Source: Trichomonas tenax (lineage: Eukaryota; Parabasalia; Trichomonadida; Trichomonadidae). Taken from it: a DNA stretch of 12,221 nucleotides. The first letter of the stretch is position 1; each line of letters starts with the position of its first letter. The stretch covers positions 1-12,221 of the forward strand of contig JALKBU010001350.1 of NCBI GenBank assembly GCA_023091735.1, given 5' to 3'. The notes below the pieces were generated by a model. That model was given only the letters and a program-made list of their open reading frames with translations, was not told where the DNA came from and searched no databases. The position numbers and the translations under genes are program-made. Below, in pieces: positions 1-8,012 of the stretch.

Positions 1-49
1 CTTTTTTACTTATTAAAAATTAAATAATAAAAAAATTAACTTAGTTTTT

Positions 50-87
50 CCCACTATATATATTAGTTATTGTCCCCACTATATATA
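50..87. repeat. short direct repeat, CCCACTATATATA
   Basis: The 13-mer CCCACTATATATA occurs at 50-62 and again at 75-87. Each copy is followed by a TAGTTA-like string, so the duplicated unit is about 25 bp. The second copy contains the palindrome ACTATATATAGT. I see no gene in 1-206, which is otherwise AT-rich spacer. The repeat may be a slippage product or the edge of a mobile element; nothing here tells which. Confidence 0.5.
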
Positions 88-206
88 GTTACAAAAATTG
101 ACATACACCCCCCTTGCTTATACTACTCTTCACCAGTTTTCCTTCACATCATTTTTGTTTCAATAAGAATCTTGGTATATATTGAAGATAAATATAATGT
201 CATTCA

Positions 207-660
207 TTAACCTTCAAATTTAAATACACAAAAAATTATATTTTTCATTTCCGGTTTTTTGAAAACAAGTTTTCGTAAATCAGAATCGTAAACACCTTCT
301 TTGGCCTTAGAAACTCCTAGAATTGCCAATTGTCTCATTGTAGCAAGAAAGAATTTCCTAAAATTGTTTGTTTTTGTTATATCTGGCAAGTTTTCAACTA
401 ACATTTTGTTTCGAAGAGATGCGAGAAGTCTTTAAATATCCAATTGTTGTTCGTGGATGATTGATAACGTAAGCACGAAAGAACACGCGGAGAAATTTGT
501 CTGTAGGAGGCCAGAGTTCTTCGTTGTAAGTCGTATCATCGCAAAGTGTGGTTACATAAGTGTTGTAAGCATACTTATATGTTTTTTCTGGTATTTTCCG
601 ATAAAGCATCAGCCTCCATTTGTTCTGTTTCAAGAAAGAGAGAGTCAGCATAAAAAACAC
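207..660 (-). pseudogene. tyrosine recombinase relic, N-terminal (core-binding-like) part
   Basis: Two minus-strand reading frames join end to end with a frameshift. One reads from about 660 to 394 and includes ELWPPTDKFLRVFFRAYV and HPRTTIGYLKTSRISSK. The next begins at ATG 402-404 and reads LVENLPDITKTNNFRKFF down to a stop at 207. The 'PPT-hydrophobic-FF-x-AYV ... TTIGYL' pattern resembles the helical SAM-like core-binding domain of tyrosine recombinases, where a proline-rich start precedes helices ending in a T-[IV]-x-x-YL segment. This is a judgement from pattern, not a search. The frame change near 394-404 makes it non-functional. A catalytic C-terminal relic of the same kind lies at 811-1200 on the same strand. 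However, that piece is upstream on the minus strand, so the two halves are in inverted order for a single gene. They must come from two copies or a rearranged copy. The last part, about 213-272, is duplicated in inverted orientation at 706-780. Confidence 0.5.
213..272 (-). repeat. left arm of an inverted duplication
   Basis: Read on the minus strand from 272 to 213, this segment matches plus-strand 706-780. The best part is GGAAATGAAAAATATAATT, identical in both copies. The flanking match runs inward through CTTGTTTTCAAAAAAC and outward to TTTGAA. Over the 41-42 nt core (213-254 against 740-780) I count four to five mismatches and one gap. Here the segment codes the last readable residues of the recombinase N-terminal relic. 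Confidence 0.75.
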
Positions 661-705
661 TCATTTGGGAATTTTTCTAACTTTTGAATCACCCCATATA
701 AAAAG

Positions 706-780
706 TGACTTTTTTCAAAAAAAAAAAAAAAAAAAAAAACTGGAAATGAAAAATATAATTCTTGTTTATTCAATTTTGAA
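706..780 (+). repeat. right arm of the inverted duplication, with poly(A) expansion
   Basis: This is the inverted partner of 213-272. It shares CTTTTTTCAAAAAA, then CTGGAAATGAAAAATATAATT, then a diverged stretch ending TTTTGAA. The A-run inside it has grown to 23 A (717-739), where the left copy has about six. It separates the two recombinase relics and points the opposite way to both. It could be a fragment of a third recombinase copy, or the two arms could be terminal inverted repeats of a small element spanning about 213-780. Confidence 0.7.
717..739 (+). repeat. poly(A) tract, 23 nt
   Basis: There are twenty-three consecutive A residues, preceded by TTTTTTC and followed by CTGGAAATG. The homologous position in the left inverted arm has only about six A, so this looks like local expansion inside a duplicated segment rather than a retrotransposon tail. 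I see no target-site duplication around it. Confidence 0.9.
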
Positions 781-810
781 TTGCAACGGCTACCTTTTTA
801 GATTTATTTT

Positions 811-1200
811 TCAACTTTTTCTCACAAAATTCAAAAGGATTTTTTTTAAAAAAGCAAAGTTTATATTATCGGTGTGATCTTTTTGAGCTGCTTCTTGCAT
901 ATTTACATCCGTGTAGCGAGTATATACACTCGATTTCCAATGACCCATAGATTTAATGGTATGATCTGGCACGCTCATAAGTGCCGCCTCATGAGCGGCC
1001 CCTTTTCTGAAACTATGTGTCGAATATCCAGAATCTTTGAACAAGGTATTAAAAGCATGTAAACAATCAAATGCCTAAAACAATGCTATCTTAAAAGTTT
1101 GATCAAATGCAATATCTCTTTGATCAACATCAAAAATAACATTACATTTATATAAGCGATCATGTACAGAATTATTTCTATTAGGTTTCATCCAAATTTA
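811..1200 (-). pseudogene. tyrosine recombinase relic, catalytic C-terminal part
   Basis: The minus-strand frame from 1197 to 811 is broken by one in-frame TAG (1075-1077) and bounded upstream by TAA (1198-1200). It carries the second half of a tyrosine recombinase catalytic domain. The box II H-x-x-R reads as HSFRKGAAHEAAL (His 1015-1017, Arg 1006-1008). The motif GHW is at 937-945. The segment KSSVYTRYTDV offers tyrosines at 922-924 and 913-915. The second lies nine residues after the His of GHW, the usual spacing for the nucleophile. The pattern HSFR...VPDHTIKSMGHWKSSVYTRY is closest in feel to recombinases of eukaryotic DIRS/Ngaro/Crypton-type elements, but I cannot assign a superfamily. 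Upstream residues WMKPNRNNSVHDRLYKCNVIF remain readable. The first catalytic Arg region is not recognisable. No ATG supports a short functional gene. Confidence 0.8.
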
Positions 1201-1209
1201 TTGTAAATT

Positions 1210-1473
1210 TTATGAATAATTTTCAAATTCCACTGCGAGAGTTAAGAGAACGAAAGGTGGCTGAATAAGGTTATTTCCCAAAAGCCCATCACCATGCGTA
1301 TAATGCTCTAAATATAATTTACTCGACTTTTGGTTTATTGTGATAATAGAAAAATGTAAAGTTTTCCTAATGAAATAAAGTGAAAATTCGGATATAGCAG
1401 TGTCAGTAAATGCTAAATTCCACAAAATTTTATAATGTAATGACGATAGATAAAATATAATTTTTGATTTCAT
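1210..1473 (-). pseudogene. possible upstream continuation of the recombinase relic
   Basis: An 87-codon minus-strand frame runs from 1473 to 1210. It is in the same frame as the catalytic relic, with only stop codons at 1210-1212 and 1198-1200 between them. It contains coding-like strings such as KTLHFSIITINQKSSKLYLEH. I cannot recognise the first catalytic arginine box, so the link rests on frame and position only. It overlaps the promoter of the coiled-coil gene on the other strand. It may be chance open sequence. Confidence 0.25.
1442..1448 (+). promoter_or_regulatory. Myb-recognition-like site GACGATA
   Basis: GACGATA fits the (a/g)ACGATA recognition sequence that I recall for Myb proteins acting on the T. 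vaginalis ap65-1 promoter. It lies about 30 nt upstream of the initiator of the large coiled-coil gene. A single 7-mer match is weak evidence; position relative to the initiator is the main support. Confidence 0.35.
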
Positions 1474-1474
1474 T
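1470..1474 (+). promoter_or_regulatory. trichomonad initiator (Inr) TCATT
   Basis: TCATT fits the trichomonad Inr consensus TCA+1-Y-W. Taking A1472 as the transcription start gives a 15-nt leader before the ATG at 1487, a typical distance for this lineage. It supports the chosen start of the coiled-coil gene. Confidence 0.7.
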
Positions 1475-1486
1475 TTTGCATAAAAT

Positions 1487-4400
1487 ATGACAGAGAACAG
1501 AGTTAGTCTTGAAGGACTAACTTTGGAACAGAAGGTAGACGCCCTACAGAAGGAAAATGAATCTTTGAAAGCGGAATTACTTAAACAAAAATCTCAAACA
1601 ATTGAAAAAGCTGGGTCTCCTGAAGCTATACTTAGAAAGGAACTTGAAGCTCTCAAGAATAAATACGATTTCCTCGAAAGAAAGAACGAAACGCTGAAAA
1701 ACGAAACAAACAGCTTCGTTAGAACGAATAAAGCGCTCAAAGACGAGAACATGATGCTACAGAAGAAACTTGCAGAGCTCGAGAAGCAATATGGTTGCTC
1801 GCCTCAGAAATTCGCAGAATTTATGAAACAATTTATTTCTTTGCAAACAGAAAATGAGAACTTAAAAGCAAGGATTGCTGAGCTTGAGAATGCCCTTAAC
1901 ATGATGAACGCTGATAAAGAAAACTTTAACGCAATCTTAAAAGAAAAAGATGACAAGATAGTCAAATTACAAGGTGAGAAAATCGATATGGAGGCCAAGG
2001 CGAATAGCTTTGAACAAAAATATAATGATGCAAACAGAGATAACGAATTATTGCAACATAAACTCAAAACTGCTGAAGCACAGATTGCAGAGTTACGCCA
2101 AATGAAGGAGCAATTACAACAACAGCTCGAGGATAAGGAACTCGCAATGTCAGAAAAACAACGTGATCACGATAAAGCTTACGATGATTTAAAGGCACAA
2201 TACATACAGCTCAAGACAGAGGATGAAAACAAACTAAAATGCATCAGAACGCTTGAAGCTGAGCTCGAAAAACTTGGAAGAAAAGTTGATCAATTCACAG
2301 AGCTTAAACAAGATCAGGCAATGACAATTGATAAGCTCAAGACCGAAATCGAGGAATTAAAGCAGAAGAATGAAACCATTGATTCCGAGAGGAATGAAAT
2401 TACGAAAACTCTCGATGATGAACGCGCTAAGAACGCAGAACAAGTAAATGGACTCAACAACAAGATAAAGGAGCTCGAAAACGCAATCAATCAGCTTAAT
2501 AACGACAAATCTAACCTTCAAAAAGAGAAAGAAGACTTACAAACAACACAAAAGACTCTCGAAGAGAGAATTGCTGAGTTAGAAGAGCAAATTAAATTAC
2601 TCGAATCAGGAAGCAATGATATCGCTTCAACACTAAACGAGGAAAGAAAGAGAATCAAAGATCTCGAGACTGAAGTCAAAAATATCAAGAAACAAAATGG
2701 AGAATTGACAACAGAGAAAGAAAATCTTGAAAAGAAGAGCCAAGAACAGCAATCCAACATTGAAGCTCTATTCAATGACAAGGATAAGCTTGAGTCAGAG
2801 AAATCCGATTTGCAAAATGCCAAGTCACAGCTTGAAACAGATAAAGCAAATCTCGAGCAAGAAATAACTCAAAAACAAGCAGAAATCAACGATCTCAAGA
2901 AGCAAAATTCTGATTTATCGAACGAAAATTCACAATTGCAAAACGAAAAATCAGCTCTTGAAAATGATAAAGCAAATCTCGAAAACGCTGTTAAAGATAA
3001 AGATTCTCAAATCCAAGAACTCACTCAAGCTAAGGATGCTCTCAACAACGAGAACGAAGAGAACAAGAAGAAGATTGCTGACTTAGAGAAAACTAAGTCT
3101 GAGCTTGAGAATAAGATCAAAGAACTTGAAGGAATCTTAGAAGAAGAACGCAACAGCAGTTTGCTTGAAAATGCCAAATCCTCAGATGAAGTACAGAAGC
3201 TTCTTGACAAGATCAAGGGCTTGCAGCAGCAGTTAGATGAGCTTAAGCAAGCTAAATCTGATCTTGAAAACCATAAGAGTCAATTAGAGACAGATAAGTC
3301 CAATCTCGAGAAGAAAGTTGAAGATCAAGAGAAGCAAATCAACGAATTATCAACAGCTAAGGCTGGACTTGAAACAGACAAGGCAAATCTTGAACAAAAG
3401 GTTGCCGATCAAGGAAAGCAAATTGAAGAATTATCCAATGATAAGTCGAACCTCGAAAGCGATAAATCAAATCTTGAACAAGCAGTCGAAGAGCAAGAAA
3501 AACAAATTAATGAATTGTCAACACTCAAATCAGGACTCGAGGAAGATAAAACAAGTCTCGAGCAGAAAGTTGCTGATCAAGAAAAGCAAATTGAAGAATT
3601 ATCCAATGATAAATCAGAGCTCCAAAAGAAAGTTGATGATCTCGAAGCAAAGATCAAACAGATGGAGGAAGAAAATGAAGGACTTGCTGAACACGTTAAA
3701 ACACGTGATCTTGCACTCAACGATTTCAATGAAGAGTCAAAGAACAAAGATGCAGCAATTGAAGAACTCACAAAGCAGAAGGCTGATTTAGAAGCGGCGA
3801 AGGCCCAATTAGAAGAAGAAAAGGCCGATCTCGAAAAGAAGGTTGCAGAACTTACAGCAAGAAAGAACACACTTGAAAGGAAGGAAGCTTGCTTAGCTTG
3901 CCAGAAGATGGACTTAGAACTCGAGCTTGAAGATCTTGAAGCAAGACTCAAAGAAGTTGAAACAGAAAAAGATGGACTTACAGAACATGTCAAGACACGT
4001 GAAATTCAACTCAATGACTTCAACGAAGAGTCAATGCTTAAGGATTCTCAAATCGAAGAACTCAACAATCACAAGGCAACATTAGAATCAGCAAATGAAG
4101 AACTTCAGAAGCAGAAATATGCATTAGCGGAAGAAAAAGCGAAAGTTGAACAAGAAAAGGCAGAACTTGCCGACGAGAAATCTCAACTCGAAGCCGAAAG
4201 AGAAGAACTCAAGAAGCAAGTTGAAGAATTGACAGCACGAAAGAACACATTAGAAAGGAAGGAAGCATGCTTAGCTTGCCAGAAGATGGACTTAGAACTT
4301 GAAATGGAAGACTTAGAAGCCAAGATCAAGGAAATGGAAGAAGAAAATCAGGGATTGGTTAAATCGAGAGATTTGGATTTGAGCAACTTCAACCAAGAAT

Positions 4401-6397
4401 CAAAGAACAAAGATGCCCAGATCGAAGAACTCAGAAAGAAGGTTGAAGATCTCGAAAACGAGTTAAGCAACGAGAAGGACAACATTTTGCAACAAAGCCA
4501 AGACTTCAACAGCAAGATTGATGACTTATTGAATCAAAACAAAGATCTCGTCAAACAGAATGAAAATCTCACGAACAACTTGAAGCAGAAAGAAGGAGAG
4601 TTAGGGAATACAAACAACAGCTTACAGGATGTTCAAAAGCAGTTCGATGAGCTCGGCCAGAAGCACAGCCAACTTCAGAATGATTACAACAACATGAGCG
4701 AAGAATTGCAAAAGAATGTTGAAGAACTTGAACAACAAATATCAAATCTCTTAACAGAGAAGGAGAATCTTCAGAACAAGCTTTCTGACTCAGAGTCTGA
4801 GAAGGAAGACTTGAAGGGTCAAAACGAGAAACTCCTCCAAACACTTGAAGAGTTGCAAGCATCACTAAATGAAGAAAAGGAGAAGAACCAAGCGTTATCA
4901 GATGAACTCGCGAAACTTAAAGATGATTTGCAGAAGCTCACAGAGGAACACGAGAAGCAATCGAACGAACTCAAGGAAGCTCAAGCTTATATTGATACGG
5001 CAATGCAAAAGAATCAAAGATTGATCAAGAAGTATCAGAATTTGAAACAGCAAAACGCTGATATGCTTGCACACATTGAAGACACAGAGAACTCTCTTTC
5101 ACAGCTCTTGGAAGACAAGAAAGACTTAGAGTCCCAGCTTTCAACACTCAATGAGAGCCTCGATGAAGAGAATCTCAAGTTGCAAACAACAGCTGAAGAG
5201 AATGAAATTAAAGTTGCTCAACTCTCCGCACAATTGGAAGAACTCGCTAAAGAATTGCAAGCTAAGAACAACGCTCTTGTTATGAAAGAGAACGAGCTTA
5301 TTAACAAGGATGGAGAGCTTCAAAACATGAACGAAGAGAACGAGAAGCTCAAGAAGGACAGTGCTGAGAAACAGACAGCAATCTCGAACTTATCAGAAGA
5401 GAACAAGACGCTCCAAAGCGATCTCAATCAAACAAAGAAAGATAAGGCCAACTTGGCAGATAAAGCTGCAAATCTCGAAAAGCAGTTCAATGATTTGCAA
5501 GCGAAACACAACGCTCTCATCAAACAAAATGCTGATGAAACAGAGAAATTATCAACTCAGCTCCAGAAATCTTTGTCTGAAGCCTCTGATCTCAAGGAAC
5601 AGAAGGAAAACATAAGGCTTAAGCTCAGAGATGCCAACAATCAGCTCACAGCTGCAAAGAACCAACAGAATTCCCTTGAGAACCAAAAGCAGTGGTCCGA
5701 GAAGGAGAATCTCAGATTGAAGTCTGAAATCGCAGAACTCAAGAAACAAGTTATTCCACTCGCTGAACTCGAAGAGATGAAGTTTGAAATCAGGAACTTG
5801 TCCATCACGAATGACCACCTCAAGAAGAACAATGAAGAGTTGAGAAATAGAGTCAGAGGCTTGGAGTCATCCAATGCGGCACTTTCGATTCACAACAATC
5901 AACTTGAAGTCAAAGCAAACACTCTCGAAGCTCGTTGCAATTGGCTCATTGATGCACACGACAGGCTTAGAAAGGAGAACGCAAATTTATCTGTTTCCAT
6001 CGATTCTCTCAACGGCGAAACACCATTCACAGCTACAAATCTCAAACCATATCAAGTTGATGAGAACAACAGCGGCTCTGATAACACCGATACAAGAGTT
6101 TACGAACTCACACAGGAACTTAACAGACTCAAGCGTGAGTACGAAAGTTACAAGACAAAGGCTGAGCAGGACAAGACTGATGCTTCAGCAGCAACACAGC
6201 TCAAGCAGAACAACACAAAGCTTGTTGCAATCAACAAATGTTTGGCTTTGGAGAACTCAAGACTCAGATTCCAGCTCGAATGCGAAAAGAACAGAAGCAG
6301 CAGATTAAGTGATTCATTCACATCCATGAAGAACATGAACCAGAGGCTTATGGAATACAACGCAAAAACACCACCAAGTTCGCCAGAAAAATTCTAA
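1487..6397 (+). CDS. giant coiled-coil protein (1636 aa; 'viral A-type inclusion'-like annotation class)
   Basis: This is an intact, intronless frame of 1636 residues ending in TAA. Nearly all of it is heptad-patterned Leu/Glu/Lys/Gln sequence without a globular domain, so it should form a very long parallel coiled-coil rod. Proteins like this are abundant in T. vaginalis and are often named 'viral A-type inclusion protein'; that name reflects coiled-coil similarity, not viral origin.

Residues 600-711 are four tandem 28-residue repeats. Residues about 718-980 hold larger repeats with two near-identical copies of ERKEACLACQKMDLELE (Cys 802/805 and 928/931). A break in the rod at about 1505-1540 (PFTATNLKPYQVDENNSGS) precedes a final helical segment. 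The C-terminus, KTPPSSPEKF, has Ser/Thr-Pro sites that could be phosphorylated.

The start is supported by the Inr 15 nt upstream. A TAAA lies 38 nt past the stop. GC content is clearly above the flanking spacers. There is no signal peptide or membrane segment. A cytoskeletal or scaffold role is inference only. Confidence 0.92.
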   Translation: MTENRVSLEGLTLEQKVDALQKENESLKAELLKQKSQTIEKAGSPEAILRKELEALKNKYDFLERKNETLKNETNSFVRTNKALKDENMMLQKKLAELEKQYGCSPQKFAEFMKQFISLQTENENLKARIAELENALNMMNADKENFNAILKEKDDKIVKLQGEKIDMEAKANSFEQKYNDANRDNELLQHKLKTAEAQIAELRQMKEQLQQQLEDKELAMSEKQRDHDKAYDDLKAQYIQLKTEDENKLKCIRTLEAELEKLGRKVDQFTELKQDQAMTIDKLKTEIEELKQKNETIDSERNEITKTLDDERAKNAEQVNGLNNKIKELENAINQLNNDKSNLQKEKEDLQTTQKTLEERIAELEEQIKLLESGSNDIASTLNEERKRIKDLETEVKNIKKQNGELTTEKENLEKKSQEQQSNIEALFNDKDKLESEKSDLQNAKSQLETDKANLEQEITQKQAEINDLKKQNSDLSNENSQLQNEKSALENDKANLENAVKDKDSQIQELTQAKDALNNENEENKKKIADLEKTKSELENKIKELEGILEEERNSSLLENAKSSDEVQKLLDKIKGLQQQLDELKQAKSDLENHKSQLETDKSNLEKKVEDQEKQINELSTAKAGLETDKANLEQKVADQGKQIEELSNDKSNLESDKSNLEQAVEEQEKQINELSTLKSGLEEDKTSLEQKVADQEKQIEELSNDKSELQKKVDDLEAKIKQMEEENEGLAEHVKTRDLALNDFNEESKNKDAAIEELTKQKADLEAAKAQLEEEKADLEKKVAELTARKNTLERKEACLACQKMDLELELEDLEARLKEVETEKDGLTEHVKTREIQLNDFNEESMLKDSQIEELNNHKATLESANEELQKQKYALAEEKAKVEQEKAELADEKSQLEAEREELKKQVEELTARKNTLERKEACLACQKMDLELEMEDLEAKIKEMEEENQGLVKSRDLDLSNFNQESKNKDAQIEELRKKVEDLENELSNEKDNILQQSQDFNSKIDDLLNQNKDLVKQNENLTNNLKQKEGELGNTNNSLQDVQKQFDELGQKHSQLQNDYNNMSEELQKNVEELEQQISNLLTEKENLQNKLSDSESEKEDLKGQNEKLLQTLEELQASLNEEKEKNQALSDELAKLKDDLQKLTEEHEKQSNELKEAQAYIDTAMQKNQRLIKKYQNLKQQNADMLAHIEDTENSLSQLLEDKKDLESQLSTLNESLDEENLKLQTTAEENEIKVAQLSAQLEELAKELQAKNNALVMKENELINKDGELQNMNEENEKLKKDSAEKQTAISNLSEENKTLQSDLNQTKKDKANLADKAANLEKQFNDLQAKHNALIKQNADETEKLSTQLQKSLSEASDLKEQKENIRLKLRDANNQLTAAKNQQNSLENQKQWSEKENLRLKSEIAELKKQVIPLAELEEMKFEIRNLSITNDHLKKNNEELRNRVRGLESSNAALSIHNNQLEVKANTLEARCNWLIDAHDRLRKENANLSVSIDSLNGETPFTATNLKPYQVDENNSGSDNTDTRVYELTQELNRLKREYESYKTKAEQDKTDASAATQLKQNNTKLVAINKCLALENSRLRFQLECEKNRSSRLSDSFTSMKNMNQRLMEYNAKTPPSSPEKF
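3284..3619 (+). repeat. four tandem 28-residue (84-bp) coiled-coil repeats, alternating A-B-A-B
   Basis: The four units begin LETDKSNLE, LETDKANLE, LESDKSNLE and LEEDKTSLE, each exactly 28 residues or four heptads. Units 1 and 3 share QINELST; units 2 and 4 share QIEELSNDKS. The true period is therefore 56 residues (168 bp), duplicated once. More diverged relatives lie upstream around residues 450-510 (LETDKANLEQEI, LENDKANLENAV). Confidence 0.9.
3638..4432 (+). repeat. long tandem repeats of 98 and 126 residues within the coiled coil
   Basis: Three units start at DLEAKIKQMEEEN (3638), DLEARLKEVETEK (3932) and DLEAKIKEMEEEN (4310). The spacing is 294 nt (98 residues) and then 378 nt (126 residues). 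Each unit runs through a [ND]-x-x-[ND]FN[EQ]ES segment and an IEEL segment. The first two also end in ELTARKNTLERKEACLACQ. The third is cut short after IEEL. The 28-residue difference between units is four heptads. Confidence 0.9.
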
Positions 6398-7014
6398 TAT
6401 GACATGTTTTATTTATATTTTTTTGTATTACGTTTAAAAAGTTATATTTTTAAAATCATCCTCACAAAAGGTTTAATTCCTTATCGTAAATTGAGATGTC
6501 GGATAATTTATTAATAATTTTGAACATCATTTATTAAGCGCATCATTATCCTAATTTTTCATAAAACTGTAAGAAAAATTGCTGATGAGTCGATTAAAAC
6601 ATCTTATATTAAACTAAAAATGAATTATTATGTCGATTATATAAATCCTTATAATGGATCAGAAATGACAAAGTGTTCTCAAAATAAATAAGGATATTCG
6701 GAACTCGTTAAAACCATAGTAGAGTGGCTATTATTTGTTCAGATAACTTTATGTTTAATAATAGCTTGAATACAGCAGAAAAAGAACTCTATGTCTAATA
6801 AAGACCCCATTAAAAATTTTTATTGTTTATAAATTCTATAGCAGCAGACTTGATTTGAGACACAAAGAAAATTTCATGACAGTTACCCAAAAAATGGAAT
6901 AATAATAAGAACGGAGTATTGGAATATTTGCTTTTTAAAAATTCATTTTAAATAGATTTTCCATATTCTCAATTTTAATTTGATATTTGAATAATGAAGT
7001 ATTGAAAAATAACA
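6398..7014. other. AT-rich spacer with a weak plus-strand coding relic
   Basis: No gene is supported. One plus-strand frame is open from about 6524 to a TAA at 6691 and continues in frame through GYSELVKTIVEWLL to a stop near 6768. The string GYSELVKTIVEWL resembles the helical part of ankyrin-repeat units common in trichomonads, so this may be a decayed ankyrin fragment. It is short and could be chance. The remainder holds nothing I recognise. Confidence 0.25.
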
Positions 7015-7019
7015 TCATT
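7015..7019 (+). promoter_or_regulatory. trichomonad initiator (Inr) TCATT
   Basis: TCATT fits the consensus TCA+1-Y-W. With A7017 as start, the leader to the ATG at 7028 is 11 nt. The spacing is typical for trichomonads, so the promoter of the pseudogene appears to have kept its core element. Confidence 0.55.
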
Positions 7020-7027
7020 TTCTAGTG

Positions 7028-7944
7028 ATGATTCCTTTCATCATATGCATCACAAGATCGGCGTGGAGTGATGCATTACCCGAAGACTCTCCAACACAAT
7101 TAATGCCAAACCAAAATATTTACATCAGCAAATCGACTGGAAAATATTATATCGCGAATAGTAATTTTATTGGTGTAACATCAAGTTATGCAGTCACAAT
7201 GCCATTTTCTGCTTCTACTGATAAAATATTCCTCAAAGGCAGTAAGTTTGACAGCTGCAGTTCTTCATCAAGTGGCCGATCATTGACTTGTGGGAGTAGC
7301 AATGGGCAAATTATACAGAGCAAAGTATCATATATAAAATCATATTCATCAAATAAGTTAGCGTTTCATACATGTTCTTCAATAACGTCTACTTCAAAAC
7401 ATTTCGTAAATTTGACATCTATGTCAAACTGTGGGAATAAGTCTAAATCATCAACATATATAATGAATCAATATTATGGATTTCAAATAAACTATGGAAT
7501 AAATTCATCTCAATGTGCTTCATCAAGCAATGTTGGATGTTACGCAGAAACTATTCAAACGAATTCACATGTACTGCATTTATGCCTCCAATAACATATT
7601 TTCTACATCAGTGCAAATCAGCAGGAAATTGGAACATCAGTGTGATAAAATGAAATGGTGGAAAAGGAATAGAATATGGAAATGCTCCAGTGACTTTTCA
7701 ATATTGTTGCTTCAAGGAATGCAATGTTCCTGTTTATTTCTATAGATCAAGTTGCATATTCCTGATGCAAAACTGCTTTTATGATAAATCAACAACTTCT
7801 GGATCTGGAATTACATTGACGAAATCCAACACTGACAACGGAATTTGTCAGTTTATTCTTCCAATGGATTCTAACATTCCATCATTGCCTATTGAAAGAT
7901 CTTCGAGGAAATATGGATTGCTTGTATTAATGGATGTTGGCTGA
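7028..7944 (+). pseudogene. decayed surface or secreted Cys/Ser/Asn-rich protein gene
   Basis: ATG 7028 opens a frame of 188 residues that shifts by one base near 7556-7560. The reading then continues in another frame as EFTCTAFMPPITYFLHQCKSAG, meets an in-frame TGA at 7651-7653, and goes on as NGGKGIEYGNAPVTFQYCCFK and onward to a TGA at 7942-7944. Joined conceptually, it is about 300 residues.

The N-terminus, IPFIICIT then SAWSDALP, could be a short signal peptide. The body is rich in Ser, Asn and regularly spaced Cys, with Gly-Asn turns and strings such as QYCCFKECNVPVYFY and CIFLMQNCFYD. This is the texture of right-handed beta-helix-like surface proteins found in large families in trichomonads. 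The assignment is by texture only.

The 3' end is probably lost, since no membrane anchor or tail follows. A MITE-like element begins 68 bp downstream. It is unlikely to be two short functional genes. Confidence 0.65.
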
Positions 7945-8012
7945 TATATTAAAACTATAGCATCAAATTGTATAATATTCAACACTTCATTTTTAAAAAG
8001 AGATATAATGGC

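Noticed and set aside
717..739. Poly(A) as the tail of a retrotransposed gene
   Set aside because: It sits inside an inverted duplicated segment. Sequence homologous to the other arm continues on both sides, and there is no target duplication.
457..877. Plus-strand frames 457-687 and 620-877
   Set aside because: The first is the complement of the recombinase relic. The second runs through the poly(A) tract and has no initiator or recognisable content.
3890..3901. C-x-x-C in ACLAC as a zinc finger
   Set aside because: There is only one pair per copy, it lies in continuous heptad sequence, and no second metal-binding pair is nearby.
3284..4432. CRISPR-like or satellite array
   Set aside because: The periodic sequence is coding, its units differ by codon-level changes, and there are no unique spacers between identical repeats.
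1804..5874. Many open frames on the minus strand and in other plus frames inside 1487-6397 (for example 3577-3993 minus, 3318-3791 plus)
   Set aside because: They are shadows created by the strongly biased Lys/Glu/Gln codon content of the coiled-coil gene. They have no initiator context and their translations are low-complexity Ser/Phe/Leu or Lys/Ser strings.
1487..6397. Viral origin for the large gene, as the usual database label would suggest
   Set aside because: The resemblance is only generic coiled-coil composition. Promoter, codon use and repeats fit a cellular trichomonad gene.
7515..7745. Separate small plus-strand gene at 7515-7745
   Set aside because: It is out of frame with both readable parts of the decayed surface-protein gene that it overlaps, and its translation loses the Cys/Asn/Gly pattern.
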